Below, piece by piece: positions 36,036 through 45,584 of a DNA stretch of 64,000 nt. The stretch is from Lachnospiraceae bacterium P6B14 (GTDB lineage: Bacteria > Bacillota > Clostridia > Lachnospirales > Lachnospiraceae). The stretch's first letter is position 1. Every line of letters starts with the position of its first letter. The stretch is taken from assembly GCA_000687695.1 (NCBI GenBank), contig JHWZ01000011.1, positions 28,219 to 92,218 on the forward strand, given 5' to 3'. The notes under the pieces are model-generated. The model made no database searches. It saw only the letters and a list, made by a program, of their open reading frames with translations, and was not told the DNA's origin. The translations under genes and the position numbers were made by a program.

Positions 36036-37649
36036 ATGGCATATCAGGCATTATACAGAAAATACAGGCCGAAGGATTTTTCTGACGTAAAAGGCCAGGA
36101 CGCGATCGTTACGACTTTGAAGAATCAGCTTTCGTCAGGTCGTATAGGACACGCGTATTTGTTCTGCGGTACCCGCGGCACGGGAAAGACGACCGTGGCA
36201 AAGATCCTCGCGAAGGCGATGAATTGTGAGCACCTGACCGAAAACGGCCCCTGCGGAGAGTGTCCTAGGTGCAGATCCATCGAGGACGGATCCTCCATGA
36301 ACGTGGTGGAGATCGATGGCGCTTCGAACAACGGTGTCGCCGACGTCAGACAGATCGTGGACGAGGTGAACTACGCACCGATCGACGGTGGACGAAAGGT
36401 CTATATCATAGACGAGGTTCACATGCTGACGGAGAACGCGTTCAACGCTCTTTTAAAAACTCTCGAGGAACCACCGGAGTATCTGAGCTTCATCCTCGCA
36501 ACCACCGATCCGCAGAAGGTCATCGCGACCATCCAGTCCAGGTGCCAGAGATATGATTTCAAGCGTATTCCGGTAGAGACGATCACGGCGAGACTTCGCG
36601 AGCTCCTTGACAAAGAGGGAGTAGTAGCGGAGGACAGAGCGTTAAACTACATCGCCAGAGTCGCGGACGGAGCGCTCAGAGATGCACTGAGTCTTTTAGA
36701 GGAGTGTATCTCCTTCTATTTTAAGGAGGAGCTTACCTTCGACAAGGTTCTTGATGTCGTGGGAAGTGTGGATCAGACCATCTATCACACGATGACTCAG
36801 GCGCTCATCGACGGTGAGGTCGACAGGGTTATCGAGACGGTGGATGAGCTCGTGGCTACGGGCAGGGAACTCACACAGTTCGCGAAAGAGTACGTATGGT
36901 ACCTGAGAAACCTCATGATAATCAAGGCTGCGAAAAATGTCGAACAACTCGTAGATTTGTCAGATGAAAATATAAATATACTGAGAGGCTATGCTGAAAA
37001 GCTTGAGGAAGAGCAGATAGTCCGCTATATACATGTGATGAGCAGGCTGGTGGCCGATATGCGTCACACATCGAACAGAAGAGTAGAGTTCGAGATAGCG
37101 TTGATCAGACTGTGCCGTCCTCAGATGGAGAGAGATTATGATTCCCTGGTTGACAGGATGAAGGGGATGGAGCGAGATCTCGAGCTTTTGAAAGACAAGC
37201 TGGAAGCCGGAGTGTATCAGACGACGGCCCCGGTTCAGCCGGGAGTTCCCGGTGAGGCTATGCAGGCTGCACCTTTGCAACCTGTACCGGTAAAGCAGAT
37301 CAGACCTGAAGCTATACCCGATGAGGTAAAGGAGATCGCCGGTCAGTGGAAGCATGTTGAGCAGGCGATCATGGCGAGCGGTAAAGGTCATTTGCTGGCG
37401 ATGCTTAGGGATGTGGTGTTATCCGTGGATGATTCCGGTAACCTCGTACTCGGAATAAAGTATCCGATGAACATCAAATATTTCAAGGACTCAAAGGAGC
37501 ATCTTGAGATGCTTACGGACATCATCGGAGAGGTTACGGGAAAGCACGTAAACATAGTGATAAAGGATCTTTCAAACGCGAGGGACCGTCTGGCGGTCAC
37601 TGATCTGAGAGAGATAATCAAAAATGTAAACATAGAAGTGGAGGAATAA
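36036..37649 (+). CDS. dnaX: DNA polymerase III subunits gamma/tau
   Basis: Clamp-loader ATPase and organiser of the replisome. The start YQALYRKYRPKDFSDVKGQ, Walker A FCGTRGTGKTTVAKILAKA, the zinc-binding cysteines (CGECPRC), the DEVHMLTENAFNALLKTLEE Walker B region and the LATTDPQKVIATIQSRCQRY sensor are all present. The 537-aa product covers the three clamp-loader domains and a shorter tau-like tail rich in Pro/Val/Gln around 400. The ribosome site (TAAGG) is weak and close. First of dnaX-ebfC-recR, the usual bacterial order. Confidence 0.96.
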   Translation: MAYQALYRKYRPKDFSDVKGQDAIVTTLKNQLSSGRIGHAYLFCGTRGTGKTTVAKILAKAMNCEHLTENGPCGECPRCRSIEDGSSMNVVEIDGASNNGVADVRQIVDEVNYAPIDGGRKVYIIDEVHMLTENAFNALLKTLEEPPEYLSFILATTDPQKVIATIQSRCQRYDFKRIPVETITARLRELLDKEGVVAEDRALNYIARVADGALRDALSLLEECISFYFKEELTFDKVLDVVGSVDQTIYHTMTQALIDGEVDRVIETVDELVATGRELTQFAKEYVWYLRNLMIIKAAKNVEQLVDLSDENINILRGYAEKLEEEQIVRYIHVMSRLVADMRHTSNRRVEFEIALIRLCRPQMERDYDSLVDRMKGMERDLELLKDKLEAGVYQTTAPVQPGVPGEAMQAAPLQPVPVKQIRPEAIPDEVKEIAGQWKHVEQAIMASGKGHLLAMLRDVVLSVDDSGNLVLGIKYPMNIKYFKDSKEHLEMLTDIIGEVTGKHVNIVIKDLSNARDRLAVTDLREIIKNVNIEVEE

Positions 37650-37652
37650 ACT

Positions 37653-38009
37653 ATGGCCAGAAGAGGCGGAGGATTCCCGGGCGGCGGAGGCATGCCCGGA
37701 AACATGAACAACCTGATGAAGCAGGCGCAGAAAATGCAGCGTCAGATGCAGGAAAGTCAGAAAGAGATGGAAGAAAAGGAGTACGAGGCCAGTGTCGGAG
37801 GCGGAGCAGTGACGGTAAAGATGTCAGGTGCCAGAGAACTCCTCGAGGTCAAACTCTCCGAGGAAGTCGTGGATCCTGATGATATTGAGATGCTTGAGGA
37901 TTTGATCGTGGCAGCGGTAAATGAAGTTACGAGAAAGATCGATGATGACAGCACAAAGTCCATGGAGGCTTTGACCGGCGGTATGAATCTGGGAGGATTT
38001 CCGTTCTGA
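37653..38009 (+). CDS. ebfC: YbaB/EbfC nucleoid-associated protein
   Basis: Small DNA-binding protein encoded between dnaX and recR in most bacteria; role in nucleoid organisation or recombination is not well settled. Gly/Met-rich N-terminus ([20 protein letters not shown]), a charged helix of about 35 residues, and the conserved [20 protein letters not shown] beta section identify it. 118 aa, longer than E. coli YbaB (109) through the Gly-rich start. It starts 3 bp after dnaX and its last stop base is the first base of the recR ATG. Confidence 0.94.
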   Translation: MARRGGGFPGGGGMPGNMNNLMKQAQKMQRQMQESQKEMEEKEYEASVGGGAVTVKMSGARELLEVKLSEEVVDPDDIEMLEDLIVAAVNEVTRKIDDDSTKSMEALTGGMNLGGFPF

Positions 38010-38608
38010 TGAACTATTACAGTGATTCCATCAATAGTCTGATCGAGGAGATGGCGGCGCTTCCGGGTATCGGCCCGAAGTCGGCCGGAAGGCTCGCGTT
38101 TCATATCCTCAATATGCCTGAGGACAGGGTGAACAGACTCGCGCAGACAATCCTTACAGCCAAGCAGAAGACCAGGCTGTGTAAGGAGTGTTTCAACCTC
38201 TCCGACGGAGAGATCTGCTCTGTTTGTGCCAATGAAAAACGCAATCATAAGCTTATCATGGTAGTAGAGGAGCCTGCGGATCTCGTTGCATACGAAAAAA
38301 CAGGACAATACGATGGTGTCTATCATGTACTTCATGGTGCGGTAAACCCCATGGTAGGAGTGCAGCCCGAAAACCTGAAGCTGAAGGAACTTCTGCAGAG
38401 GCTCGCCAGGGAGGATGTGGAAGAGGTCATCGTGGCGACCAACTCTACCGTAGAGGGAGAGGCGACGGCACTGTGGATCAGCAAATACGTTAAGCAGGCG
38501 GGTATACGTGTTACCCGTATAGCAAGCGGCGTTCCGGTGGGAGGAGCGCTCGAGTATGTGGACGAGATGACTCTTTTCCGTGCACTTGAGGGAAGAACGG
38601 ATCTGTAA
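38009..38608 (+). CDS. recR: Recombination protein RecR
   Basis: Acts with RecF/RecO to load RecA at single-strand gaps. N-terminal helix-hairpin-helix (LPGIGPKSAGRLAFHIL), the zinc finger CKECFNLSDGEICSVC, and the Toprim domain with VVEEPADLVAYEKTGQYDG and VIVATNSTVEGEATALWI are intact; 199 aa is standard. Start overlaps the ebfC stop by one base (TGATG), so translation is coupled. Confidence 0.97.
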   Translation: MNYYSDSINSLIEEMAALPGIGPKSAGRLAFHILNMPEDRVNRLAQTILTAKQKTRLCKECFNLSDGEICSVCANEKRNHKLIMVVEEPADLVAYEKTGQYDGVYHVLHGAVNPMVGVQPENLKLKELLQRLAREDVEEVIVATNSTVEGEATALWISKYVKQAGIRVTRIASGVPVGGALEYVDEMTLFRALEGRTDL

Positions 38609-38636
38609 AACGGTCCGTAAATTAAGGAGAAATGTT

Positions 38637-39785
38637 TTGCCTACATTGGATGAAAAACGAAAAAAGATATTCCTCTGGGTGATCGTTATCGCGATCATTT
38701 TTTTCGGAATCGGAGGATTGCTTGTTTTTTCGTATTATTATAATAATAGATGTTATACGAAATACCAGGTCGTTTCCGAGACAGCGAGGAGCGACTCTAA
38801 TAATGTAACATATCAATATTTTCAGAAAAATCTTCTAAAATTCTCACAAAGCGGAATATCTCTGATCGATACCAAGGGAAAAACCCTTTGGAACGGCGGT
38901 TTCGAGATGAAGCAGGCTCAGGTCGACAGATGCGGAGAACAGGTCATCGCAGCCGATGTCGGAGGCAATTCCTTCCATATATATAATGGAAAGGATGAGG
39001 GAGTCGGGATGGAGACAACCTATCCGATAGTCCGCGCTAAGGTATCGGCACAGGGTGTCGCTGCCGTGCTCGAGCAGGACACGGACTCGAACTCCCTGAA
39101 GGTATATAACCCTTACGCGAATACGAACAAGCTTCTCATCGAGATCCCGTCGAATGTCAGCGAGGAGGGCTACCCTCTCGATTTCGACATCTCGCCGGAC
39201 GGTACATCACTCGTGGCTACATATATGACAGTCGACGGTAACGAGGCAAAGTGGAAGGTGAACTTCTACAATTTCTCCGATGTAGGCCAGGACAAAAACC
39301 TTTTGGTCGGAGGCAAGGAGTACGACACTGAGATGGTGGCGGGGATAAGCTTCATGGATGACGATCATGTGGTGATATACCACGAGAAGGGCTTCGATAT
39401 CTACAACGGTATGAAAGAGCCGAAGATCACATTTTCGCAAAGCTTTGAGAACCAGATAGTCAGCATCGCGCAGAGCGACAAGTATATCGGAGTGATCACG
39501 ACGGACGGGTCGCAGAAAAACAAAGAGCTTAAGATGTTTACCACGACGGGGGAAAACATCTTAAGCTGCCCGATAACATACGAGTACACCGATTTCAACA
39601 TATATGGAGAGGAGCTTTATTTCAACTCCTCGCATCATATAGACATCATGAGGATAAACGGAACACCGAAGTTTGAATGCGACTTCGATGTAGAGCTCAC
39701 GGGAGTGTTTCCGGGAGGGCGATCCATCGAGTACATCGTGGTGGATCATCAGACCATCAAACGCATACGCATGAAAGCAAGGTAA
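38637..39785 (+). CDS. Membrane-anchored extracellular protein (DUF5711-like)
   Basis: Uncharacterised protein, 382 aa, with a short cytoplasmic start, one membrane helix (about residues 9-32) and a large outside beta-rich part that looks like a propeller built of short repeats (SGISLIDTKGKTLWNGGF, EKGFDIYNGM, IDIMRINGTPKF). The resemblance is to the DUF5711 family of Firmicutes; tentative. The start chosen is TTG at 38637, seven bases after AAGGAG; the ATG at 38580 lies inside recR and has no ribosome site. It lies between recR and the cvpA-like gene and probably belongs to the same transcript. No function assigned. Confidence 0.65.
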   Translation: MPTLDEKRKKIFLWVIVIAIIFFGIGGLLVFSYYYNNRCYTKYQVVSETARSDSNNVTYQYFQKNLLKFSQSGISLIDTKGKTLWNGGFEMKQAQVDRCGEQVIAADVGGNSFHIYNGKDEGVGMETTYPIVRAKVSAQGVAAVLEQDTDSNSLKVYNPYANTNKLLIEIPSNVSEEGYPLDFDISPDGTSLVATYMTVDGNEAKWKVNFYNFSDVGQDKNLLVGGKEYDTEMVAGISFMDDDHVVIYHEKGFDIYNGMKEPKITFSQSFENQIVSIAQSDKYIGVITTDGSQKNKELKMFTTTGENILSCPITYEYTDFNIYGEELYFNSSHHIDIMRINGTPKFECDFDVELTGVFPGGRSIEYIVVDHQTIKRIRMKAR

Positions 39786-39807
39786 TACATTAGAACGGGA
39801 GATCAAA

Positions 39808-40278
39808 ATGGCACCTGTACTTATAATAGAAGCAATTGTTTTAGTCATAATCATCATATGCACGGTCGACGGCTGGAGAAGAGGCCTTTTACTGAAACTC
39901 TACGGTCTCATCAGACTCATCGCGATGATAGCGCTCACCGTGATCCTGACCCCGCTCGTCTACTCGGTCCTGCCTTTAGAGCCCGGAGTCAGAGAAGGCG
40001 TGGCGGTGCTTTCGGCACTTATTCTCGCAGTGGTGGTGCTAACCGTGATAGCGAAGATCCTTCACATCGTGGATCACATCCCGGTGCTCAGGACGATCAA
40101 CCGTCTCGGCGGTGCTGTAGTCGGACTGATCTTCGGGGTTCTGTCCGTATGGGTGGCACTTTTGGTCATCAGCTCTTTTACGGACATAGCGTGGTGTAAA
40201 AATGTCACGACATATGTCAAGGAAAGCCCCGCGCTTACATGGCTCCTTCACTTCAATCCGATAAAACTCATTCTGTAA
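39808..40278 (+). CDS. CvpA-family membrane protein
   Basis: Small integral membrane protein (156 aa) with four hydrophobic segments (about 4-20, 33-54, 66-88 and 103-125). The DGWRRGLLLKLYGLIRLIAM segment and the RLGGAVVGLIFGVLSVWVAL block match the CvpA family, named for colicin V production but of unclear molecular role; recent work links homologues to envelope stability. GGGAG precedes the ATG. It ends the dnaX-side operon; the ribosomal operon promoter begins 20 bp after its stop. Confidence 0.8.
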   Translation: MAPVLIIEAIVLVIIIICTVDGWRRGLLLKLYGLIRLIAMIALTVILTPLVYSVLPLEPGVREGVAVLSALILAVVVLTVIAKILHIVDHIPVLRTINRLGGAVVGLIFGVLSVWVALLVISSFTDIAWCKNVTTYVKESPALTWLLHFNPIKLIL

Positions 40279-40297
40279 AAAATAATATAAAAACCTG

Positions 40298-40326
40298 TTG
40301 ACAATGCCTAAAACATGCGTTACAAT
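40298..40326 (+). promoter_or_regulatory. rpsL operon promoter
   Basis: TTGACA (40298-40303) and TACAAT (40321-40326), 17-bp spacer. Close to consensus, as expected for a ribosomal operon. Confidence 0.85.
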
Positions 40327-40347
40327 GGTAGAGCGCGTGTTTTAGGC
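40306..40347. promoter_or_regulatory. 14-bp inverted repeat straddling the rpsL -10
   Basis: GCCTAAAACATGCG (40306-40319) in the spacer is the reverse complement, with one mismatch (G-T pair), of CGCGTGTTTTAGGC (40334-40347) just after the transcription start. The -10 sits in the loop. Such placement suits an operator; it is too far upstream to fold as one RNA. Confidence 0.6.
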
Positions 40348-40407
40348 GTTTATTTGTGTATGACGCGTAAAAAACGACGAAATATCTATGAATAGGAGGT
40401 GAAACTA

Positions 40408-40827
40408 ATGCCAACTTTTAATCAGCTCGTAAAGCAGGGAAGAAAATCGGTTGCAAAGAAATCGAACTCTCCGGCTCTGCAGTCGACCTTCAACTCATTG
40501 AAGAAAAAGCCTGTAAAGGCCAGCTCACCGCAGAAGCGTGGCGTATGTACCGTAGTACGTACAGCTACACCGAAGAAACCGAATTCAGCACTCCGCAAGA
40601 TTGCCAGAGTGCGTCTTTCCAACGGCATCGAGGTGACAAGCTACATTCCTGGTGAGGGACATAACCTTCAGGAGCATAGCGTAGTCATGATCCGTGGCGG
40701 ACGTGTCAAGGACCTTCCGGGTACCAGATACCACATCATCCGCGGAACACTCGACACAGCCGGTGTTGCTGACCGTAAGCAGGCCCGTTCAAAGTACGGT
40801 GCCAAGAGACCAAAGGCAGCAAAATAA
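40408..40827 (+). CDS. rpsL: 30S ribosomal protein S12
   Basis: Decoding-centre ribosomal protein. ATG at 40408 is 8 bases after AGGAGG; an upstream GTG overlaps the ribosome site and is rejected. The start [14 protein letters not shown] and the motifs [20 protein letters not shown] (with the Lys at the classical streptomycin position) and [20 protein letters not shown] are typical; 139 aa. Residues at the streptomycin-resistance sites look wild type. First gene of rpsL-rpsG-fusA. Confidence 0.98.
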   Translation: MPTFNQLVKQGRKSVAKKSNSPALQSTFNSLKKKPVKASSPQKRGVCTVVRTATPKKPNSALRKIARVRLSNGIEVTSYIPGEGHNLQEHSVVMIRGGRVKDLPGTRYHIIRGTLDTAGVADRKQARSKYGAKRPKAAK

Positions 40828-40923
40828 GAGAGAAGTAAAAGTACCGGATTAGTTTTCACATTTATTTTATAAAGAAGTTTATGAAAGAAGGTTGAAAGAA
40901 AAATCTGGTGCGAGTACCTATGA

Positions 40924-41424
<501 letters not shown>

Positions 41425-41439
41425 TAGGAGGATAAAGTC

Positions 41440-43569
41440 ATGGCTGGAAGAGAGTATCCACTTGAGCGTACCAGAAACATTGGTATCATGGCTCATATCG
41501 ATGCCGGCAAGACTACGCTTACAGAGCGTATCCTCTACTATACCGGTGTCAACTACAAAATAGGTGAGACTCATGACGGAGCATCCACGATGGACTGGAT
41601 GGAGCAGGAGAAGGAGCGTGGTATCACGATCACATCTGCCGCTACAACCTGTCACTGGACGCTTGAGGATCACCACAAACCGAAGGCAGGTGCAGAAGAG
41701 CATCGTATCAATATCATCGATACTCCGGGACACGTGGACTTCACCGTTGAGGTAGAGCGTTCACTTCGCGTCCTCGATGGAGCAGTCGGTGTGTTTGATG
41801 CAAAGGCCGGAGTAGAGCCGCAGTCCGAGAACGTATGGCGTCAGGCTGACACCTACAACGTTCCGCGTATGGCGTTCATCAACAAGATGGACAAGCTCGG
41901 AGCTGACTTCTTCTACTCAGTACAGACGATCATCGATCGTTTGGGCAAAAATGCCATCCCGGTTCAGATCCCGATCGGAAAAGAGGATGATTTCATCGGA
42001 CTGATCGACCTGTTCGAGATGGAAGCCTACTATTATAAAGATGACGAGGGCAAGGATATTGAGATCGTACCTATCCCGGATGATCTCAAGGATCTCGCTC
42101 AGGAGTGGCATGATAACCTCGTTGAGAAGATCTCCGAGCTTGATGAGGATCTCGAGATGAAATACCTTGAGTTCCTTGATGGCGGTGAGGAGCCGACTAT
42201 CGACGAGATGAAGGCAGCACTCCGCAAGGGCACTATCGCTTGTACAGCAGTTCCGGTATTCTGCGGTTCAGCTTACAAAAACAAGGGTGTACAGAAGCTC
42301 CTTGACGGTGTCATCGAGTTCATGCCGGCACCGACAGATATCCCTGATATCACAGGTGTTGATATGGATGGAAACGAATGTGTACGTCACTCATCAGATG
42401 AGGAGCCGTTCTCAGCGCTTGCATTCAAGATCATGGCAGATCCGTTTGTCGGAAAACTCGCATTCTTCCGCGTATACTCCGGAACACTTAACTCCGGTTC
42501 ATACGTATTGAACGCAACCAAGGGCAAGAAAGAACGTGTTGGACGTATCCTTCAGATGCATGCCAACAACCGTTCAGAGCTTGACAAGGTTTACTCAGGA
42601 GATATCGCAGCGGCTGTAGGTTTCAAGACCACATCAACAGGTGATACCATCTGTGATGAGCAGCATCCGGTTATCCTCGAGTCTATGGAGTTCCCTGAGC
42701 CGGTTATCGAGCTCGCTATCGAGCCGAAAACTAAAAATGACCAGGGTAAGATGGGTGAGGCTTTGGCAAAGCTTGCTGAGGAGGATCCTACATTCCGTGC
42801 TCATACAAATGCAGAGACAGGTCAGACGATCATCGCCGGAATGGGCGAGCTTCATCTGGAAGTCCTCGTAGACCGTCTGCTCAGAGAGTTCAAGGTAGAG
42901 GCCAACGTCGGAGCACCGCAGGTTGCTTACAAAGAGACATTTACAAAAGAAGTGGATGTCGACGAGAAGTACGCAAAGCAGTCCGGTGGTCGTGGTCAGT
43001 ATGGTCACTGCTGCGTGAAGTTCACACCGATCGATCCGAACGGTGAGACAACATATGAGTTTGAGTCAACCGTAGTCGGTGGTGCTATTCCGAAGGAGTA
43101 CATCCCGGCAGTAGACGGTGGTATCCAGGAGGCTATGCAGGCAGGTATCCTTGCAGGATTCCCTGTACTCGGTGTACATGCTAACTGCTACCACGGTTCA
43201 TACCACGAGGTCGACTCATCAGAGATGGCGTTCCATATCGCCGGATCAATGGCCTTCAAAGAGGCTATGCAGAAGGGTAATCCTGTACTGCTCGAGCCTA
43301 TCATGAAGGTTGAGGTGACAATGCCTGAGGAGTACATGGGTGATGTCATCGGATCTCTGAACGCTAAGCGTGGACAGATCGAGGGAATGGACGATATCGG
43401 CGGCGGCAAGATCGTACGCGCATTCGTACCTCTCGCAGAGATGTTCGGTTATGCGACAGAGCTTCGTTCATCAACACAGGGTCGTGGTAACTACTCAATG
43501 TTCTTCGAGAAGTATGAGCAGTGCCCGAAAAATGTACAGGAGAAGGTTCTGTCACAGAAAAATGGTTGA
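41440..43569 (+). CDS. fusA: Elongation factor G
   Basis: GTPase driving ribosomal translocation. The G domain has AHIDAGKTT (G1), DTPGHVDFT (G3) and [10 protein letters not shown] (G4); the later domains include the [11 protein letters not shown] and [12 protein letters not shown] segments and the C-terminal [19 protein letters not shown] motif. 709 aa is the standard length. AGGAGG precedes the ATG, 15 bp after rpsG. A weak hairpin AGCAC/GTGCT (43571-43585) follows the stop. Confidence 0.98.
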   Translation: MAGREYPLERTRNIGIMAHIDAGKTTLTERILYYTGVNYKIGETHDGASTMDWMEQEKERGITITSAATTCHWTLEDHHKPKAGAEEHRINIIDTPGHVDFTVEVERSLRVLDGAVGVFDAKAGVEPQSENVWRQADTYNVPRMAFINKMDKLGADFFYSVQTIIDRLGKNAIPVQIPIGKEDDFIGLIDLFEMEAYYYKDDEGKDIEIVPIPDDLKDLAQEWHDNLVEKISELDEDLEMKYLEFLDGGEEPTIDEMKAALRKGTIACTAVPVFCGSAYKNKGVQKLLDGVIEFMPAPTDIPDITGVDMDGNECVRHSSDEEPFSALAFKIMADPFVGKLAFFRVYSGTLNSGSYVLNATKGKKERVGRILQMHANNRSELDKVYSGDIAAAVGFKTTSTGDTICDEQHPVILESMEFPEPVIELAIEPKTKNDQGKMGEALAKLAEEDPTFRAHTNAETGQTIIAGMGELHLEVLVDRLLREFKVEANVGAPQVAYKETFTKEVDVDEKYAKQSGGRGQYGHCCVKFTPIDPNGETTYEFESTVVGGAIPKEYIPAVDGGIQEAMQAGILAGFPVLGVHANCYHGSYHEVDSSEMAFHIAGSMAFKEAMQKGNPVLLEPIMKVEVTMPEEYMGDVIGSLNAKRGQIEGMDDIGGGKIVRAFVPLAEMFGYATELRSSTQGRGNYSMFFEKYEQCPKNVQEKVLSQKNG

Positions 43570-43584
43570 TAGCACAAAAAGTGC

Positions 43585-43613
43585 TTGCAATTTATTGTGA
43601 AATCTCATATAAT
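43585..43613 (+). promoter_or_regulatory. tuf promoter with a dyad around the -10
   Basis: TTGCAA (43585-43590) and TATAAT (43608-43613), 17-bp spacer. ATCTCA (43602-43607) and TGAGAT (43615-43620) form a 6-bp inverted repeat whose loop is the -10 itself. It allows tuf to be made separately from fusA. Confidence 0.78.
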
Positions 43614-43678
43614 GTGAGATAGCAGTTTATTTTGGAAACAAAAAACAATATTTATATTTTTCTAGGAGGAATGAAAAA

Positions 43679-44884
43679 ATGGCTAAAGAGAAGTATGTCA
43701 GAAGTAAGCCGCATGTAAACATCGGTACCATCGGTCACGTAGACCATGGTAAGACTACTCTTACCGCTGCTATCACAAAGGTTCTTTCAGAGCGTGTAGC
43801 AGGTAACGAGGCAACAGATTTCGAGAATATCGATAAGGCTCCGGAGGAGAGAGAGCGTGGAATCACTATTTCAACCGCTCACGTAGAGTATGAGACAGAG
43901 AAGCGTCACTATGCTCACGTAGACTGCCCTGGACATGCCGATTATGTAAAGAACATGATCACAGGTGCCGCACAGATGGACGGTGCCGTACTCGTAGTAG
44001 CAGCTACTGACGGTGTTATGGCTCAGACCAAGGAGCACATCCTTCTTTCCCGTCAGGTAGGTGTGCCGAAGATCGTTGTATTCCTTAACAAGTGTGACAG
44101 CCCTGACATCGATGACGAGCTTATCGAGCTTGTCGAGATGGAGGTTACTGAGCAGCTTGAGGAGTATGGTTTCGAGGGTTGCCCGATCATCAAGGGTTCA
44201 GCTCTTAAGGCACTTGAGGATCCGAACGGTGAGTGGGGCGACAAGATCATGGAGCTCATGAACACCATCGACGAGTACATCCCGGATCCGCAGCGTGATA
44301 CTGACAAGCCTTTCGTTATGCCTGTCGAGGACGTATTCTCAATCACAGGTCGTGGTACCGTTGCTACAGGACGTGTAGAGGCTGGTACACTTCATCTTAA
44401 CGATGAGGTTGAGATCGTTGGTATCAAAGAGGAGACAAAGAAGACTGTCGTTACCGGTATCGAGATGTTCCACAAAGAGCTTGATGAGGCTCAGGCCGGA
44501 GATAACGCAGGTGTACTTCTTCGTGGTATCCAGAAGAACGAGATCGAGCGTGGACAGGTTCTCGCAGCACCGGGAACACTTACATGCCATACAAAGTTTA
44601 CTGCTCAGGTTTACGTCCTGACTGCAGAGGAGGGTGGTCGTCATACACCGTTCTTCGCTAACTATCGTCCGCAGTTCTACTTCCGTACAACTGACGTAAC
44701 AGGTGTCGTAAGTGACCTTAAGGACAACGATGGTAATGCAGCAGAGATGTGCATGCCTGGTGATAACGTAGAGATGACAATCGAGCTCATCCATCCGATC
44801 GCTATGGATCAGGGTCTTACATTCGCTATCCGCGAGGGTGGTCGTACTGTAGGATCAGGTCGTGTAGCTAAGATTATTGAGTGA
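43679..44884 (+). CDS. tuf: Elongation factor Tu
   Basis: GTPase delivering aminoacyl-tRNA to the ribosome. GHVDHGKTT (G1), [20 protein letters not shown] (G3), NKCDSPD (G4; Cys in place of the common Met) and the domain II/III blocks are complete; 401 aa, near the usual 394-397. AGGAGG precedes the ATG. Own promoter at 43585 and a strong terminator at 44909-44960. Confidence 0.98.
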   Translation: MAKEKYVRSKPHVNIGTIGHVDHGKTTLTAAITKVLSERVAGNEATDFENIDKAPEERERGITISTAHVEYETEKRHYAHVDCPGHADYVKNMITGAAQMDGAVLVVAATDGVMAQTKEHILLSRQVGVPKIVVFLNKCDSPDIDDELIELVEMEVTEQLEEYGFEGCPIIKGSALKALEDPNGEWGDKIMELMNTIDEYIPDPQRDTDKPFVMPVEDVFSITGRGTVATGRVEAGTLHLNDEVEIVGIKEETKKTVVTGIEMFHKELDEAQAGDNAGVLLRGIQKNEIERGQVLAAPGTLTCHTKFTAQVYVLTAEEGGRHTPFFANYRPQFYFRTTDVTGVVSDLKDNDGNAAEMCMPGDNVEMTIELIHPIAMDQGLTFAIREGGRTVGSGRVAKIIE

Positions 44885-44908
44885 TCGCGATAAGCGGACT
44901 GAGATTAA

Positions 44909-44960
44909 ACAACAAAAACAGGAGTCGAGTGCTCGCACTCAGATTCCTGTTTTTTTGTTT
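44909..44960 (+). terminator. Strong terminator after tuf
   Basis: AACAAAAACAGGA pairs with TCCTGTTTTTTTGTT around an inner GAGTGC/GCACTC stem (44926-44940), ending in a run of seven T (44950-44956). Confidence 0.88.
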
Positions 44961-44963
44961 AAG

Positions 44964-45022
44964 TGAAGGCGCACGCGTGCGAGGGCTGCGAAGCAGTCCG
45001 AGCCAGCGTGCGCTCAGTCCGC
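44964..45022 (+). repeat. 59-nt palindromic repeat, copy 1
   Basis: Identical over all 59 bases to 45403-45461. Internally palindromic: GCGCACGC/GCGTGCGC outer arms and GGCTGC/GCAGTCC around GAA, a REP-like cruciform. The last ten bases (CTCAGTCCGC) recur inverted at 44894-44903 before the tuf terminator. Confidence 0.9.
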
Positions 45023-45027
45023 AAAAA

Positions 45028-45174
45028 CTAATTACTAAGGTATTTGGTCTTGAGGATAATCAAAAGGCCAAGGCGTCCCGGATTATTAAGGATACAACAG
45101 AAAAAGGATGGATAAAACCTGTTGATAAGGATACGGCTCCGAGGTACATGAGATATATTCCATATTGGGCATGA
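45028..45174 (+). pseudogene. C-terminal fragment of an AlbA_2/Schlafen-type ATP-binding protein
   Basis: The frame ending at 45174 encodes about 48 residues, including ASRIIKDTTEKGWIKPVDKD and APRYMRYIPYWA. This matches the end of long ATP-binding proteins with an N-terminal AlbA_2 (Schlafen-like) domain, often annotated as RecG-like or transcriptional regulators. The rest of that gene is missing; upstream in frame is only the repeat and terminator. It has no start or ribosome site. Most likely a scar left by deletion, bounded by the 59-nt repeat on the left. Confidence 0.65.
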
Positions 45175-45304
45175 TTTAAGTTTCGCTAACTTTCAGTTTC
45201 AAGCGCTTTGAAAACTAGGAATCTAAGGAGAACCTCGTAAAAGGGCGAAAAATCGACACTTCCATGTCGAGGCATATATTGGATTTAAGTTTCGCTAAGT
45301 TTCA
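45173..45304 (+). repeat. 23-nt direct repeat pair
   Basis: GATTTAAGTTTCGCTAA followed by C or G and TTTCA occurs at 45173-45195 (overlapping the stop codon of the gene fragment) and at 45282-45304, with one difference. Between them lies a small hairpin TCGACA/TGTCGA (45253-45270). No coding capacity is visible in 45175-45584. Confidence 0.75.
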
Positions 45305-45310
45305 CTATAC

Positions 45311-45345
45311 GAGCTCTGCTTCGGCAGGGCTCTTGTTGTTTGTAC
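45311..45345 (+). terminator. Hairpin with T-rich tail
   Basis: GAGCTCTGC (45311-45319) pairs with GCAGGGCTC (45324-45332) with one G-T pair around TTCG, followed by TTGTTGTTTGT. Probable terminator of the lost gene. Confidence 0.6.
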
Positions 45346-45402
45346 CATTTTTGTCGTCATTCGCGGCATTTTCAAACTATTGAAAAAGGTTGCATTTACA
45401 GT

Positions 45403-45461
45403 TGAAGGCGCACGCGTGCGAGGGCTGCGAAGCAGTCCGAGCCAGCGTGCGCTCAGTCCGC
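45403..45461 (+). repeat. 59-nt palindromic repeat, copy 2
   Basis: Exact direct copy of 44964-45022, 439 bp downstream. The two copies bracket the gene fragment and the 23-nt repeats. It ends 38 bp before the rfbA promoter. Confidence 0.9.
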
Positions 45462-45498
45462 TTACTGGTCCTGTGCACGCCTTCTTTTTTTGATATGG

Positions 45499-45527
45499 TT
45501 TACAAGCATAATGTTTTATGATATAAT
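45499..45527 (+). promoter_or_regulatory. Promoter of rfbA and the following genes
   Basis: TTTACA (45499-45504) and TATAAT (45522-45527), 17-bp spacer. Confidence 0.8.
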
Positions 45528-45584
45528 ATATCATTGCCATAAGTGTCACCCATGCATATCGTTTGGGAAGATGAGGAGGATTAA

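Noticed and set aside
37757..38698. 313-aa minus-strand ORF
   Set aside because: Shadow of ebfC and recR, both certain genes; its predicted protein has no recognisable pattern.
44881..45027. Plus-strand frame running into the AlbA_2-type fragment
   Set aside because: It crosses the tuf stop, the tuf terminator and the palindromic repeat, so it is a chance opening; only the part after 45028 is protein-like.
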